Below are positions 47,208 through 58,900 of a DNA stretch of 64,000 nt, piece by piece. The notes beneath the pieces were generated by a model. That model saw nothing but the letters and a program-made list of their open reading frames with translations. It was not told where the DNA came from and made no database searches. Positions within the stretch are counted from its first letter, which is position 1. Each line of letters starts with the position of its first letter. Made by a program: the position numbers and the translations under genes. Source of the stretch: Paramyrothecium sp. XJ0827 (lineage: Eukaryota; Ascomycota; Sordariomycetes; Hypocreales; Stachybotryaceae); the NCBI GenBank assembly GCA_020881915.1, contig JAJFPB010000006.1:3410001-3474000 (forward strand), written 5' to 3'.

Positions 47208-50200
47208 CGCGTTGGATTCTGGAGATGAGATGCCCTTGTGTGGTTGCGATGACCAATGTTCTTAAGAGTTCTGAAGAGATGACGGTCGGGATGTGAAGGC
47301 TTGATAAGCTGATTCGGAGGATATTCGTCGTATCAATCCTCCTTCAGTTGTAAGAGTGCAGGGTGTGTAAGACCTTGAGGGTTGGACAGGCTTTATAACA
47401 GTAGAAGCCGACCGGTCAATTTGTTGTTTCTTTGCCGGGAATTTCGTCTTCCGGGCCCTAGTGTCTTTTTCTTTTCAAAATCTGGGCTTATATGGGCTCA
47501 TTTACTCTCTTCCTTGATCCAAGGGCTCTGTTTGATGCGTTGTCACAGTGGGTCAGCTCGCCTTATATCGACGAGACGAAACAAGCCATAACCTAGCGCA
47601 GACCAGACCATGCGCTTCCGGCCCGTCCGGCGACGGCATCCAACCCTTTTATAAGCCCCCCCCCTTCCCCTTCCTGGAGCCAAGCCGCAGCGGCAGGGAC
47701 TCCACTAGCACCGGTATGTGTGAATGCAGTCATGTAGTAAGATCACACAGCAGCGGTAATGGTGGGATGACACGACGGATGCCGCTCAACGGCGCACTCG
47801 CAGCCGTGCGCAGCGCCATCCAAGCCCTCGAAAAGTAACTCTACCGAGCCCTGCAGGGCCGGAAAAGTTACACGCAGGGCTTGGCTCGCGAAGCTTGCGT
47901 CGTGTCGGGAGGTGGGGCAGCGGACGACGCCACAGTGAAAAAGGCAAAAACTGGTGATGATGAAGAGTCCCGCAGGGGTCCGGGACGCTTGTCTCGGCAA
48001 TGTGCAAACCCTAGTTTGATCAGTTGTGAAGCAGAGGGAAGAGAGCATCTGACGGATGTCATGGTGGGGGCAGACGCACAGCAGCTCCCTCCATGACGGC
48101 GGTCATTGGACGGGATGAGGAGGGTTTGGGGTGCTGGAGTGATGGGATCGCCCTCTGGGAGGGTATTTTTGGGTGATTTATCATGACGGGGGGTTTTGGG
48201 GGCTCAAGAGTCTTGCGAGCAGATATGATGGCGTCGACTAGGTAAGTAGTAACTGCCGAAAAACTCCATATGGAATACAACATTGAATGACTCATTTGCC
48301 GAGTGCGCTTCCAGTTTGCCAGAACCTCTCCTTCCACTACCAGCCTACAGATCCCATCTCCGACCGAGCCGTCAATCAAATCAATCAATCATCGATAGCT
48401 GGTCAGTGATTCGCAGCTACGCTGTCTACGTAATGGGAGGGGATAGTCAGGGCGGACAGTTCGGGATTAGGCCACGGCGATGATGCCATGACGGCTTACC
48501 TTACACAAATACACGGCGACGGGCAGGCAGAAGTGGAAGCGATCAACAGAGTGCCAGACCGACAAGGCGTTGCCTTGACAGGTCTCCTCGCTCCGCCTCC
48601 TTCACACCGTACCGTAGTAGGACACATCACCTGCCAAGGGGCCCTGCCTTTCGCTCCTGGGGCTTGGAACGTCTAGACATGCCATGGCCCGTTGAAACGT
48701 GGTTGCGAATGCGCCGAAATCTTGGCATCCCGCGTCGGTGCGCGGGCGCAAGTCAATCGTAGGATAACGCCATGGGTCGCGCGACCTGATGGCGTCTTGT
48801 CTTTGGCAAGGGTCAGGCGCTCACCTTGCGATGCGAAGGGGGAGGGCAGGGTCACAGGTTGCGGCGTCCGGGTAGCATGCCAGTGCTGGGACGGGCGATG
48901 GCTCGAGCTAAGGGCATCCAGAACGGCGATGGGGGCGTGACAGTCCTGCGATAAGGTTATGAGCCATGTGGATACGGGATACACATATCGATGCTCTCCC
49001 GCTGGGTGTGCTGGACCTAATCAATCTTGCCGTGACTTGTCTCGGAAGTCATGGCTCGAGCACCACCCACTACGATAGCAGAGCAGAGCTAAGTCGTGGG
49101 GGTTCCTAAAAAGCACATCTACAAGAAAAGCAGGGTTTGGCAGACCCAACGCATTCCATCCATCCTACATGTGACGACAGAATGCAATTTTTTTAGACAT
49201 TGCGGATCGTCAGGTCGACATTCAAACTCGGCGCAACACAGACGGTGAGTTGCGACAAGCCCAAAGTCAGAGCATGAATGTTCCGGGACCGGCGGGCCCG
49301 TCTCAGCTCCTGAGGAATGCTGCCGAGCTGCCCGGAGCTCTCCAGGCCCAGGCACCGCGAACCCAAACCCAAATCCTGGGAAGCTCGGCTGCGCTGGCGA
49401 CCTGGTCCAGGCCCTCCAGCCCAGAGCGAGCAAGGCACCCGGGAAAGGTTCCAGACAGGCGGGAGCCTTCAGCTCGACGGGCGGGCAGGAGACGTAGTTG
49501 AAGTTTCTGGGAAGTGGCATCATGTGAGCATCGTAGCTTGTCATGTGAAGAGGGAATAGTGCTAAAGTTAAGAGAGTCTTGGCCTTGGCTAATACTTGAA
49601 TTGAGGAGCTTGAGCATTGAGCGAGGTGTTTGGCGCATTCGAGTAAAGTCCTGCTTAGGGCTCGAATCACTATCCTTGTGCGAGGATAAATGTCTTTTGA
49701 GTTTGAAAAAAATTTAAGCACTTCCTGACAGCCGTCACAGACAGGAGTTGGGATGAACCTCATGTAAGCATCATGACCGCATGCGGAACAACAGCCCGTC
49801 CCGTCCTGTCTGTCTCAACGTGGAACGTGGAGAACCATCCGCGGAACTGTATGTCCACAAGATTCCGCTGCCAGAAATATTTTCGCTTGTCTCACCCACT
49901 GGTTCTATGGGGACCTTGAAGGTAAAAAGAGCTGACGATGATGGCTTGTCCAAGCTTTTCTGGCAATTGGTCGCGTTGCGGAGCTGTCGTCGGGAGTTTA
50001 GACTCGTTTTAGGGAGTTTCAGCGTGGACCCAAGTGTCCATCTCCCGCGATTGTGCTGAAAGTTGCAGAGCTGAGGGCACTCAGCTTTACCCTGAGCTCT
50101 TCGTATCTACAATACTCTCGACAGGTTGGCCAAAGGACCAACTTGTTCTTCACCTTTTTTATTCGCATGCAAAGCGTTGGAGCTTCAACCTAACGTTATG

Positions 50201-50998
50201 GCATCCAAAACCTCGAAGTCCTCCAGGTCCCCCCTTTTTTTTCCCAAGGCTGCGGAACCGCAGCGGGTCCTGCACAAAGGAGATGAATGGCCATGCAGGC
50301 TTACTGCCAGCTCAATGACGGCAGATACAGCCTCGACCTCTCATTGGGCTTCGCGACCGCCAACCCATGCAATCCCCAATAGAGTGTGAATCCTTGGCTT
50401 CCTTTTTTCCCCCTTCCCCGGCTCTCACCAACAACTTTTTCATCCCGGGTTGCTTCTCTGCCTTGGTTTCCCCCCTCCTTCATCCGGCGTCATCCAACTT
50501 GGCATCTTGGTTGTTTTATTTTTTCCTGTGCTGTGCTAGGCCAAGAAAACGCCCGCAACCCATTCCGCTTCGATCTCAGCCCTACGCGTAAGGTACTTTG
50601 CGCAACTCTAATATTCGAACGTGTGCGCGTGTGTTGGTTTGATGGACCGTTTTTGCCGAACTTTGCTTGGCGGACTCCATTCCGCTCGACCTCTCATTTC
50701 AATCTGATTTGCCTGCCTGCCTCTCGCCCCCGAGACACTCACAACGTGCGGCTCCGATTCGCCCAAAGACAATTCTGCGACATTATTACGAGATACCCGC
50801 ATCATATCCAACGAGTCGGCCGAATAGCTCTAGCTCTACCTGCGCTCGAACCCGCCAGCTCTCACGCGACCGATTCGAAACTGCTACAGGGGGTTGACCC
50901 GTCGCGGCTCTGCCAATCGCTTCGGGGCTGGGCCGATACAGAATCGAAAGCCAATTCATACGATCGAGGGCGTCGCAGCCCTCACGGCATCGCCCAAC
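47208..50998. other. 3.8-kb spacer and long upstream region
   Basis: No supportable gene. The 700 bp before the next ATG are C/T-rich and include open frames in two phases, consistent with a long 5' leader; the in-frame extension from 50894 has no conserved content. Confidence 0.45.
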
Positions 50999-52405
50999 AT
51001 GTTCACCATGCGCGGTCGTCGCTACCTCATGCTGGCCTTCTCCGTCGTCGCCATCACCATCTTCCTCCTGGCCAGCGAAAGCTCTCGGTCACGCGCCAAG
51101 GGCTACTTCGACAAGGCCATCGACAAGGCCACAGGCAAGCCTGACGGTCCCCCTCAGCCCAAGTACCTCCCCGAGCCCGACTGGGTGCCGCCGCCCGTCG
51201 AGGACCCCTTCCCCGAGCTGCTGACGTCGGGCCCACCGCCGATACCAGCTTGGAACAAGCCCAAGGCGGAACTGTACAAGGACTATGGCCTCGACTATGC
51301 GCCGCCGCTGCTTATTGGCTTCACCCGCACCTGGCCGCTGCTGCTACAGGCCGTCGTATCCTACATCACCGCCGGCTGGCCCGCGGACCAGATATATGTC
51401 GTTGAGAACACGGGTGTGCAGTGGGCCAACGCCCACGGCAGGCTGACGCTGCAGAACCCCTTTTACCTGAACTACGAGGCGCTCAAGAAGCTCGGCGTCA
51501 ACATCATCCAGGCGCCCGTCCTCATGAACTTTGCGCAGCTCCAAAACTTCTACACCCACCTCTCCCACTCGCGCAAGTGGCCCTACTACTTCTGGTCGCA
51601 CATGGACGTGCTCGCGCTGTCGTACGAGGAGGGCTTCGAGGGCGTCACACCCCCGGCCGGCGAGAAGGGCTACAAGACGGTTTATGAGCTGTGCCTGGTC
51701 GAGCTGAACCGCACGATACACTCGGACGAGCGGTGGGCCGACAAGTTCTTCGCGTACGACCACCTGACGCTGGTGAACCGCGGAGCCTACGACGACGTGG
51801 GTGGCTGGGATACCTTCATCCCGTACTACATGAACGACTGCGACATGCACTCGCGCCTGCTCATGAGCAACTACACCCAGAACGACGCCAGGGCCGGCAT
51901 CATCACCGACGTCAACGCCGCCCTCAAGAACCTGAGGGCCCTGTACCGCGACAAGTCGGTCGACGTGGGCTTCACCGACCCCAACCCCCCGCGGCCTGAC
52001 CCGTCCAAGGGCAAGATGCACAAGCGGGACGCAGCGGAGAGCAAGCGGGAGGAGGGCCCGCAGCCGGTGCGCGACAACCCCAAGGACGCCATCACGGCGG
52101 CGGCGGCGCCCAGCGTCTTCGACGACGAGGAGCTCGCGTACTGGAAGAAGCTGCAGGGCCTCGCGGACCACATGTTCCACTACAAGCACGGCGACCGGGG
52201 CCGCAACACGTGGCAGGCGGGCCAGCGCGGCGGCGCCGACGAGCCCTTCTACTACCCGGCGCGCGGCATCGCCGAGGCCATCGACGTGCTGACCGAGGCC
52301 GGGCGCGAGGTCTTCCGGCGCAAGTGGGGCCACCGGGACTGCGACCTGATCACGGGCGCGGGGCTGCAGGTCAAGGACCAGTGGATGGTGGAAAAGGACT
52401 GGTAG
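50999..52405 (+). CDS. Glycosyltransferase-like type II membrane protein
   Basis: A single exon of 468 residues from the ATG at 50999, chosen because it precedes a single membrane anchor (about 9-25); an upstream ATG at 50894 would bury the anchor. A Pro-rich stem (about 50-90) is followed by a GT-A-like domain: APPLLIGFTRTWPLLLQAVVSY, DQIYVVENTG, YYFWSHMDVLALSYEEG (with a possible metal-binding HMD at 201-203) and GAYDDVGGWDTFIPYYMNDCDMHSRL. A disordered basic/acidic insert near residues 330-370 and a C-terminal helical segment complete it. The layout fits a Golgi glycosyltransferase, but I cannot name the family or sugar. The 52.3-kb part is very GC-rich and carries a long antisense frame that I treat as a shadow. 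Confidence 0.78.
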   Translation: MFTMRGRRYLMLAFSVVAITIFLLASESSRSRAKGYFDKAIDKATGKPDGPPQPKYLPEPDWVPPPVEDPFPELLTSGPPPIPAWNKPKAELYKDYGLDYAPPLLIGFTRTWPLLLQAVVSYITAGWPADQIYVVENTGVQWANAHGRLTLQNPFYLNYEALKKLGVNIIQAPVLMNFAQLQNFYTHLSHSRKWPYYFWSHMDVLALSYEEGFEGVTPPAGEKGYKTVYELCLVELNRTIHSDERWADKFFAYDHLTLVNRGAYDDVGGWDTFIPYYMNDCDMHSRLLMSNYTQNDARAGIITDVNAALKNLRALYRDKSVDVGFTDPNPPRPDPSKGKMHKRDAAESKREEGPQPVRDNPKDAITAAAAPSVFDDEELAYWKKLQGLADHMFHYKHGDRGRNTWQAGQRGGADEPFYYPARGIAEAIDVLTEAGREVFRRKWGHRDCDLITGAGLQVKDQWMVEKDW

Positions 52406-55400
52406 AGCGGGTTGGGTAATGAGGGTTTTGCGAGTGAGAGAGAAAAGAGGAGGACGAGGCAAGAGAGGGGGCTGTTCGAGGGTTCGGATTGGCCCGCGGT
52501 GGGCTTTGTTGGATTTCCCGACGAGGAATACAACAGTAAACCCCTTGGAAGAACGAGATATGAGGCGATATCAAAGCACATTTGGAAACGTTGTATATAT
52601 ATATCCTGTACATGTGTAACATACTTCTCTGGCGTTGGATACGAGATAATACCAGAATCTATTTCATACTTGACCTTGCGAGTCTCAACGGTCCCCAAAC
52701 AATCAAGTCAACATGTTCGTGGCCAACACCATCAACTCTTGGTCAAGGACGCATGATGCAGCATTGCCTGCGCATTCAGCTTGCGAACTGATTCCACTTC
52801 GCCCAGTGAGTCGGATCAGCCTGAGCCGCCATATACTTGGATTCGGCCGCCAGATTCCTGACACCCGGCACCCAAACTCTGTGGAAATCATTGCTCTTTG
52901 CAGCCTCAAGCAGAGATAACGAAATAACAAAATTGTGCCGCCGAGATAACGACAGGAAATCCACGTGCACTGGCTTCGCCGTGCCCGGGATATGCCTGGC
53001 ATGCGACACGTGCGCGGCAGGACGCCCGTCAGCTTACAACGTCCCCCGTGAGACGAGCACGAGGCCACCGGCAGGCAAACCACATGTCTTCAGCAGCTCA
53101 CCCAAACCCCTATAGCAATCGGTTGCTTTCGCTCGCCATCCTCCCACCTGACTCAAGCGTTGCGGGACCACCGGTCAACGGCCGTGTCGATCCCCGGCAT
53201 CCGTGGGGGTCCCCCTCGCCGGCAAAAGCGACGCCGGAACTGCACCTGCTAACCACACGCCCGGCCCTGCGATCCCGGCCCCCGCCGACGTTCCGATTAT
53301 GCGCCGATTGTCCCCTTCTTCCCTTCGTCTCCGCCAAACCCGTGCAACCCTCTCGGCCGAAAACCGAGGATCAACAGGTCATACAAATCCCGAACGAAAC
53401 GGTTTGCGACCAACAATGGTCTGTAAAAAGCGCAACTCGGTCGCAGATCCGCTTTGCAAGCCAAACTCCCCTTAAACAAGAATTCTCACGTCTGCTCCCT
53501 TCGTTCTTACGCGTGTGACCACAGCTTTCCCGCGGATATAAGACGCAATTACATGCGCCCAGCCTAACTGGACACGCCGGCTATCAAGGCAAGAAGAAAC
53601 GAAAAAGCGAGAGCGATTAATAAGAAAAGAAAACCAACCAGAAAAGAAAACCAACCAGGGAACGCGGAAATAGGAAAAAAGGGGAGAGGGGCAAGGAGGA
53701 AAGGAGTGCGGGGGTGGGCAACTCGAGGGGGTGTCACAAATACGTCAAAAATACCAAGATTCGCATGATCAAGGAAATCCCATCATCGGGGCCTGCGCTG
53801 CGATCCCGCATGATCGCAATATCGAACACCAAAAGCCGGTTTCTGTTTGATTCGCTTCCCCCTTTGTTCGTAGATGCAACGCTGCAGCATCTCAGCCCTC
53901 TCGCCTCCTCTCCATCTCTCCTTTCCACCCCCGCGCAAACGCCTTCGTGTCATCTTGATTCATGCACCCGGTTTCATCCAGCAAAAAACCAACTCCCGTC
54001 CCGCCAGAAAAAAAGGAGCGAGCCGCAGTCCATACCTAGGCGGGGAGCCCCCAGCAGCGCGCACGCGGGGGTGTGTGCGTAGTAAAAACAAAGGGTATCG
54101 ATGATATCATCAATCCTCTTCCGTCCCTCAACAAGCCCATCACTTTCCGCAAACTTGGCGAACACTCGCACTCTCTTTCACTATAGCTCTACGCTACCTA
54201 CCTAAACCAAGTTAAAGGTCTCACATGCTGACCCTTGACCACGGAGCCAAGTGCGTGGCCTTTCCCCAGAATGTCAGTACTAGACGTCCGCATTACGTGT
54301 AGCGCGCACCTGGGAAGCCAACCAGACCCGTCGCTTCGGAAAACTTTGATCGCAAGTCGTCTCGTCAAGGAAAAACCAAAAACGGGAAACGGTAATAAGC
54401 TTTTTCCCTTCTCTGTTTCCTTCTCGTGTCCAGTTGCGTTGTTTTATGAGATGGGTGGGTGGGGAGGCGAGTCGTTGGTTGTTGGGAAACCCAGAATGCC
54501 GTTGCGGCGCCACGCCACGCAAAACGCGACATTCTGACCTGTGGACAAGAGATGATGGCCTTTGTTGCTTGGGTAAAAACCGAGCTGCTGAGTGAGAAAG
54601 GGTTGTACTTGAGCCACGTGAATGCGCACAGGACTGTAGCCGAAGATAAGGACGCGATGTTGCGGTGTCATATATCACATCTTCCTGAGCCGAAGGGATC
54701 TACAAGCAAAGGGGCATGTGGCATCTCCCTCACTGAGACACAGATGCAGCCACGAGGAAATACCGCATGCAACGCCACATGGAACTCTGGAAAAGGTTGG
54801 CACACGTAGTCTCGGTAATGTGGTTATGGTATTTCTGCCATTCAGTTGAGCTGCTCTGCTCCGTCTAGTTCTGCTAGCCCTAAGTGCCTCGGCGAGCTAC
54901 ACCCGCCCTCACTCCCGCCACCCGGCACGAGACCGGCAGCCTCCAAGCGCCAAAAATTCCCCTTGTGCCAGCCTACGCGCGTTTCCAGCACGTCCTTGCT
55001 GAAACTCACGTTCCAACCCTCCCAGCCTAGAGAGAACGAAGGTAGGAAAAAAAGAAACCAGTGGTATCGTCATGCCCATGATGACACGAATCAAAACAAA
55101 AAAACGCCGTGGAACGTGCCATCATAAATGTCCCAAGTGCAATAATGCCCGGTGAGACTGCCAGCTGAGGGAATATGTCGGTAGCCAAGCCTAGCCAGGC
55201 CGGGAGGCGTAGCAGAGAAGAGGGTGATAGTGTCATGAGTATCGTGGGTTTAAATGCGTGGAGCGACGATTGAGTATCGCCGGTGCTGTGCTGTAAGTCG
55301 TATGCAAGACGCGGTTGTCTTGAGCCTCAATGAGGTAATCGATCCCATGCCGGTGGGAGATGCGCGAATGAGTTTATCCGTGAGTGAAACCAGTCTATAT

Positions 55401-55689
55401 CCCGTCCTGATGGTATGCTGTGGATGTGGAGGCAACGCTGATGCCGAGTCTCAGATGCGAGTGTAGAAAACGTGGAAGAAGGAAATCGATGTTCCGAGGT
55501 ATCTTTGGGGGGAGCAAGGTATCCGAAGTGAGAATGAAGTAAGATGTGGTGGATGTGAGAGTCGTGATGAGGTGACCAGGCAGTTGGGTCATGACTGCCT
55601 GATCAGAATGCATCACGAGCGGAGCCCGACGAAAGGAGCTGTCCTTTACATAACAGCCCGCTCATGAAGCAAATGCAAACTCCCTCTCT
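52406..55689. other. 3.3-kb spacer without a supportable gene
   Basis: A 17-bp unit (AGAAAAGAAAACCAACC) occurs twice in tandem at about 53623-53656. The remainder has only short uncorrelated frames. Confidence 0.45.
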
Positions 55690-55974
55690 TTACTTCTTGT
55701 GAGGCTTCCCAGAGCTCCCGCCGTACTGTCGACGTACGCGCTCACGGCCCCTGCGCTCCTCGTCACTCGATCCGTTGCTCAACCGGCGGCGCTCCTCCTC
55801 GTACCACGCGCTCAGGGGCTTGCCGCCAAAGGTCAGGTCCTCGTCGTCAATGACCGTGGGCTGGACCCACGCGTGGGCGCTGAGGTCGACCTCCCGGGCC
55901 GAAGGGTCGAGAGCTTTAAGGTTTGGCACGACGTAATAATACGAAGCCGTTTCCGTCGATGATTTAGGCGACAT
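55690..55974 (-). CDS. 94-residue conserved protein of unknown function
   Basis: A single exon with an ATG at 55974. The sequence is acidic in the middle (VIDDEDLTFGGKPLSAWYEE) and becomes strongly basic at the end (RRGRERVRRQYGG...KPHKK). No signal peptide, membrane span or catalytic motif is visible. The codon-like composition and the ordered Tyr/Trp-containing core make it more convincing than neighbouring frames of similar size. The partner and role are unknown. Confidence 0.6.
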   Translation of the reverse strand: MSPKSSTETASYYYVVPNLKALDPSAREVDLSAHAWVQPTVIDDEDLTFGGKPLSAWYEEERRRLSNGSSDEERRGRERVRRQYGGSSGKPHKK

Positions 55975-58900
55975 GGTGAATGCGGGCTGATATGTGAGAT
56001 GAATGGTGGCGGTTTGTTTGTGGCGGTTCTCTCTCTGTTGAAAGAGAAAGAGAACGGGCGAGTGGTGTTTATGATGTGGTTTGACGGGGGGCCGATGTGG
56101 TGCCTGGGGCGCGTCAAGGAGTGGTGCCGGTGGCGGTGGATGGGTTGCGTGTCACGTTTCAAGTTTCGGCGACCAGCGCGGGCGTGTCGTCTAGAAGATT
56201 CCGGCCTGCGTTTCTTTGTTTGAAAAGCAAAAAGGCGGAAGAGGTGTCCGTGCGGGTCGGGACGGGGCGGCCTGCTTTCTTTATATGTGGTGGGAAAGCA
56301 AGAGGGAGAGAGATGCTATGGAGCAGGAGGCAGGGAGAGTCCGATATATAAGAGTGGCCGATCGGTGGTTTCCCGGGTTGCGCTACTCGGATCCGGTGGG
56401 TTTTGGTTGAGGGCCAGGGTGAGTGTGAGTGTTGTTGAAAGGTGGAAAGGGGTGTAGGATGGCCAAGGGGAAGAGGCGAGAGACTATATTGTGCTTTGTG
56501 CAAATGGTGGAATACAGATCAGAGCTACGAGGGCGAGCCGATGGCGGGAGGCTCCAGTTCATAAACTAGACACAATGGGCCAGCGAGGCAAGGCAACGCA
56601 AGGCAGAGAAGGCCCCAAGACCAGGCGACCCAGAAAAAGAACCCGGAGGCGTGGGTTTCGTTGCGGGTCCGGCAGGGGGTGAAGCAGAAAGCAGGAGGCA
56701 GAGGCGGAAGCGTCGAGGTGGTGTGGAGGAGGGGGGGGCGTGTGCGGTGGGTGCCGAGGATCGCAGTTGGACGTTCGCACGCCCCCTCCCTTACCGTCGG
56801 TCCGTCTTCTTTTGGTCGTGTCGTTCTTTTCTTGTGTTGACTCTGTCTATTGCTCTGTCTAAGCTTCTTCAACCTGGGCTGGGTCGGGACGCGACCACGG
56901 TGGATAGACCTTGGAGCAAGAATGCTAGCTGAAAGCTCTACGGATGATATGGTTTGCTTCTTTATTGTCTTTCCTCTCTAGTCTCATCGACACTGTGCAG
57001 TATTCTTTGGGGCCTGCGAACAAGAAGAAACACCAAGCTGTAACAAATGCTGGTGGCCATCACCGGGCGCAGTCCAAATCGGTTTTGCTTGCGCGGCTTT
57101 CCGGCTCCCATTCGTGTGATCTGTCGCGTTTTCCCGCATTCTGCATTCTGCATTTTCTGCGTTCCGCTCACGCTCACGGATATACAGCAGCAGCACTTTG
57201 CTCTCTCCTCTGTATACTCGGTGCAATTCTCGGCGACCACGACGGAAAACGCCAAAACGCGGAGGGATGGGGCGGGAACCAGATTGGCTGGCGGCTCCCC
57301 GGACACCTCTTTTTTTTCCCTTCCCTTTACGCCTGCGCGCGCCTGGGCGGTTCGACTGGAGGAAGGAAGTTTAGTTTTAGACGTAGCTGAAATGCCCGAC
57401 CCCATATCGGGAGGAACGCAAATGATGTCGAACGGGTACCCTTGCCCACGAGCTGGGGGGTATTTGTTGTTGGTGATACCGGTACTCTCACCGTAAATCG
57501 GTTCTACGCTACGACTGAGGGATACGGGGGACACACGACAGGGTGGCGTATGGCAGAGCAGAACCCTTGGATTCATACGTACGGGCCGTCATCCTTTCTT
57601 TTCCCTCTTGGGCCCTTTTCTGCGCCTGTGTCATACACCGCGTCCGCGGGCAGCACAAATACCGCGGAACCTAATGCGCCATAAGAGTCAAGTCAGCTTT
57701 TCGGTTTCGGCGAGGGCGGTAAGCTTTCGGGCCCAGCGGCCTCTTTCTTCGTCTGGCACCCCAGGGCAGAGCAGCAGAGAGAGGCGGGCTTGGAATGAGT
57801 CGTCGATTGAGCCTCGGTGGGGGAGATGCCGAGTCGTGCGGGCCTTGGCGCTAAGCGTCGAGTGATTCCAGATTCGCAGGCCGTCGCTCTGATTGACCGG
57901 GGGTCGACTTGCCCGCGCTAATCTCGAGAGCGGAAAACACGAGTACCGCGCTGTACTCTGGGAGCTGGCCACTGTAACTGTAATAAACGAGAGGGGGCAT
58001 CATTGCTTCTGGCCTGGACTGGCCTGGACTGGTACGATAATGACGGGTCTGAATCACTCGTCAGCATCGCACACCGACACTCTTACTCGAAGCGGAACTT
58101 GTATTTGCTAAGCCTCTTATCGAAGGGGAAAACAATTGCAGCAGAATCATGACGACAACCAAGGCGAATGTTGATCTTGCGGGAGCTCTGCGAAACCAAG
58201 GAACGATGATAAATCCAGGTCTTGTCTTTGCCTCTCTGCTGCTGCCCGTGGGGCGCCCTGGGGCTTGGCAGCGGGCGACTCGTCGCTGCTTGGGGCATGG
58301 ATTGGCGCACAGCATTTCCCATCTCCAGCGCCCTGGTGCCTTTTGTCTACCTACTAACGCGACGGTCGGCCAGTCTGCTACGGTCGCTGGGACGGGGGCC
58401 CAATCCAGCAGCCCGAGGCCAAGCTGCGCCCATGCAGGCTCTTGGAATCAGAAAAAGGCAGTCCATGACAGTAACAGGCAATGAATGCTGTTGCCTCCAG
58501 AGCCACCCCCCTCCCCTAAAAGAACAATAAAGGAAGAGGCGTTATCGATTGAGGGCTGAAATCGCCCACGAGCAGCGACGCCGTGCTGGAATGGCCGAGA
58601 CATGGTCCCAAGCTTCAATAGACATGGCCCGTTAAGACATTGAATATTGACATTGGGCTCTGGGCTCTCTGGGACATGGACCTGGACCTGGACCACGACT
58701 CCCCGCCCTATCAACGAATCCAGGTTCCCCAGCGGAGGCAATAGTTCCACAGGGCTACGGATGGCGGGGGAGCCTCGAATCCCACCCACCGGCCAACTCT
58801 GCTGTGCTTTTTCTGTTTCTGGCGGGTGCGTGCTACGGTAGGAATAGAAGAGTGAAAGACAGAGGGAGGGTGTGGGCTTTGACAGGCCAGGGGGCGTGGC

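Noticed and set aside
51344..52462. 372-aa antisense frame over the glycosyltransferase-like gene
   Set aside because: It is Val/Leu/Arg-rich and lacks any motif, a typical antisense shadow of GC-rich coding DNA.
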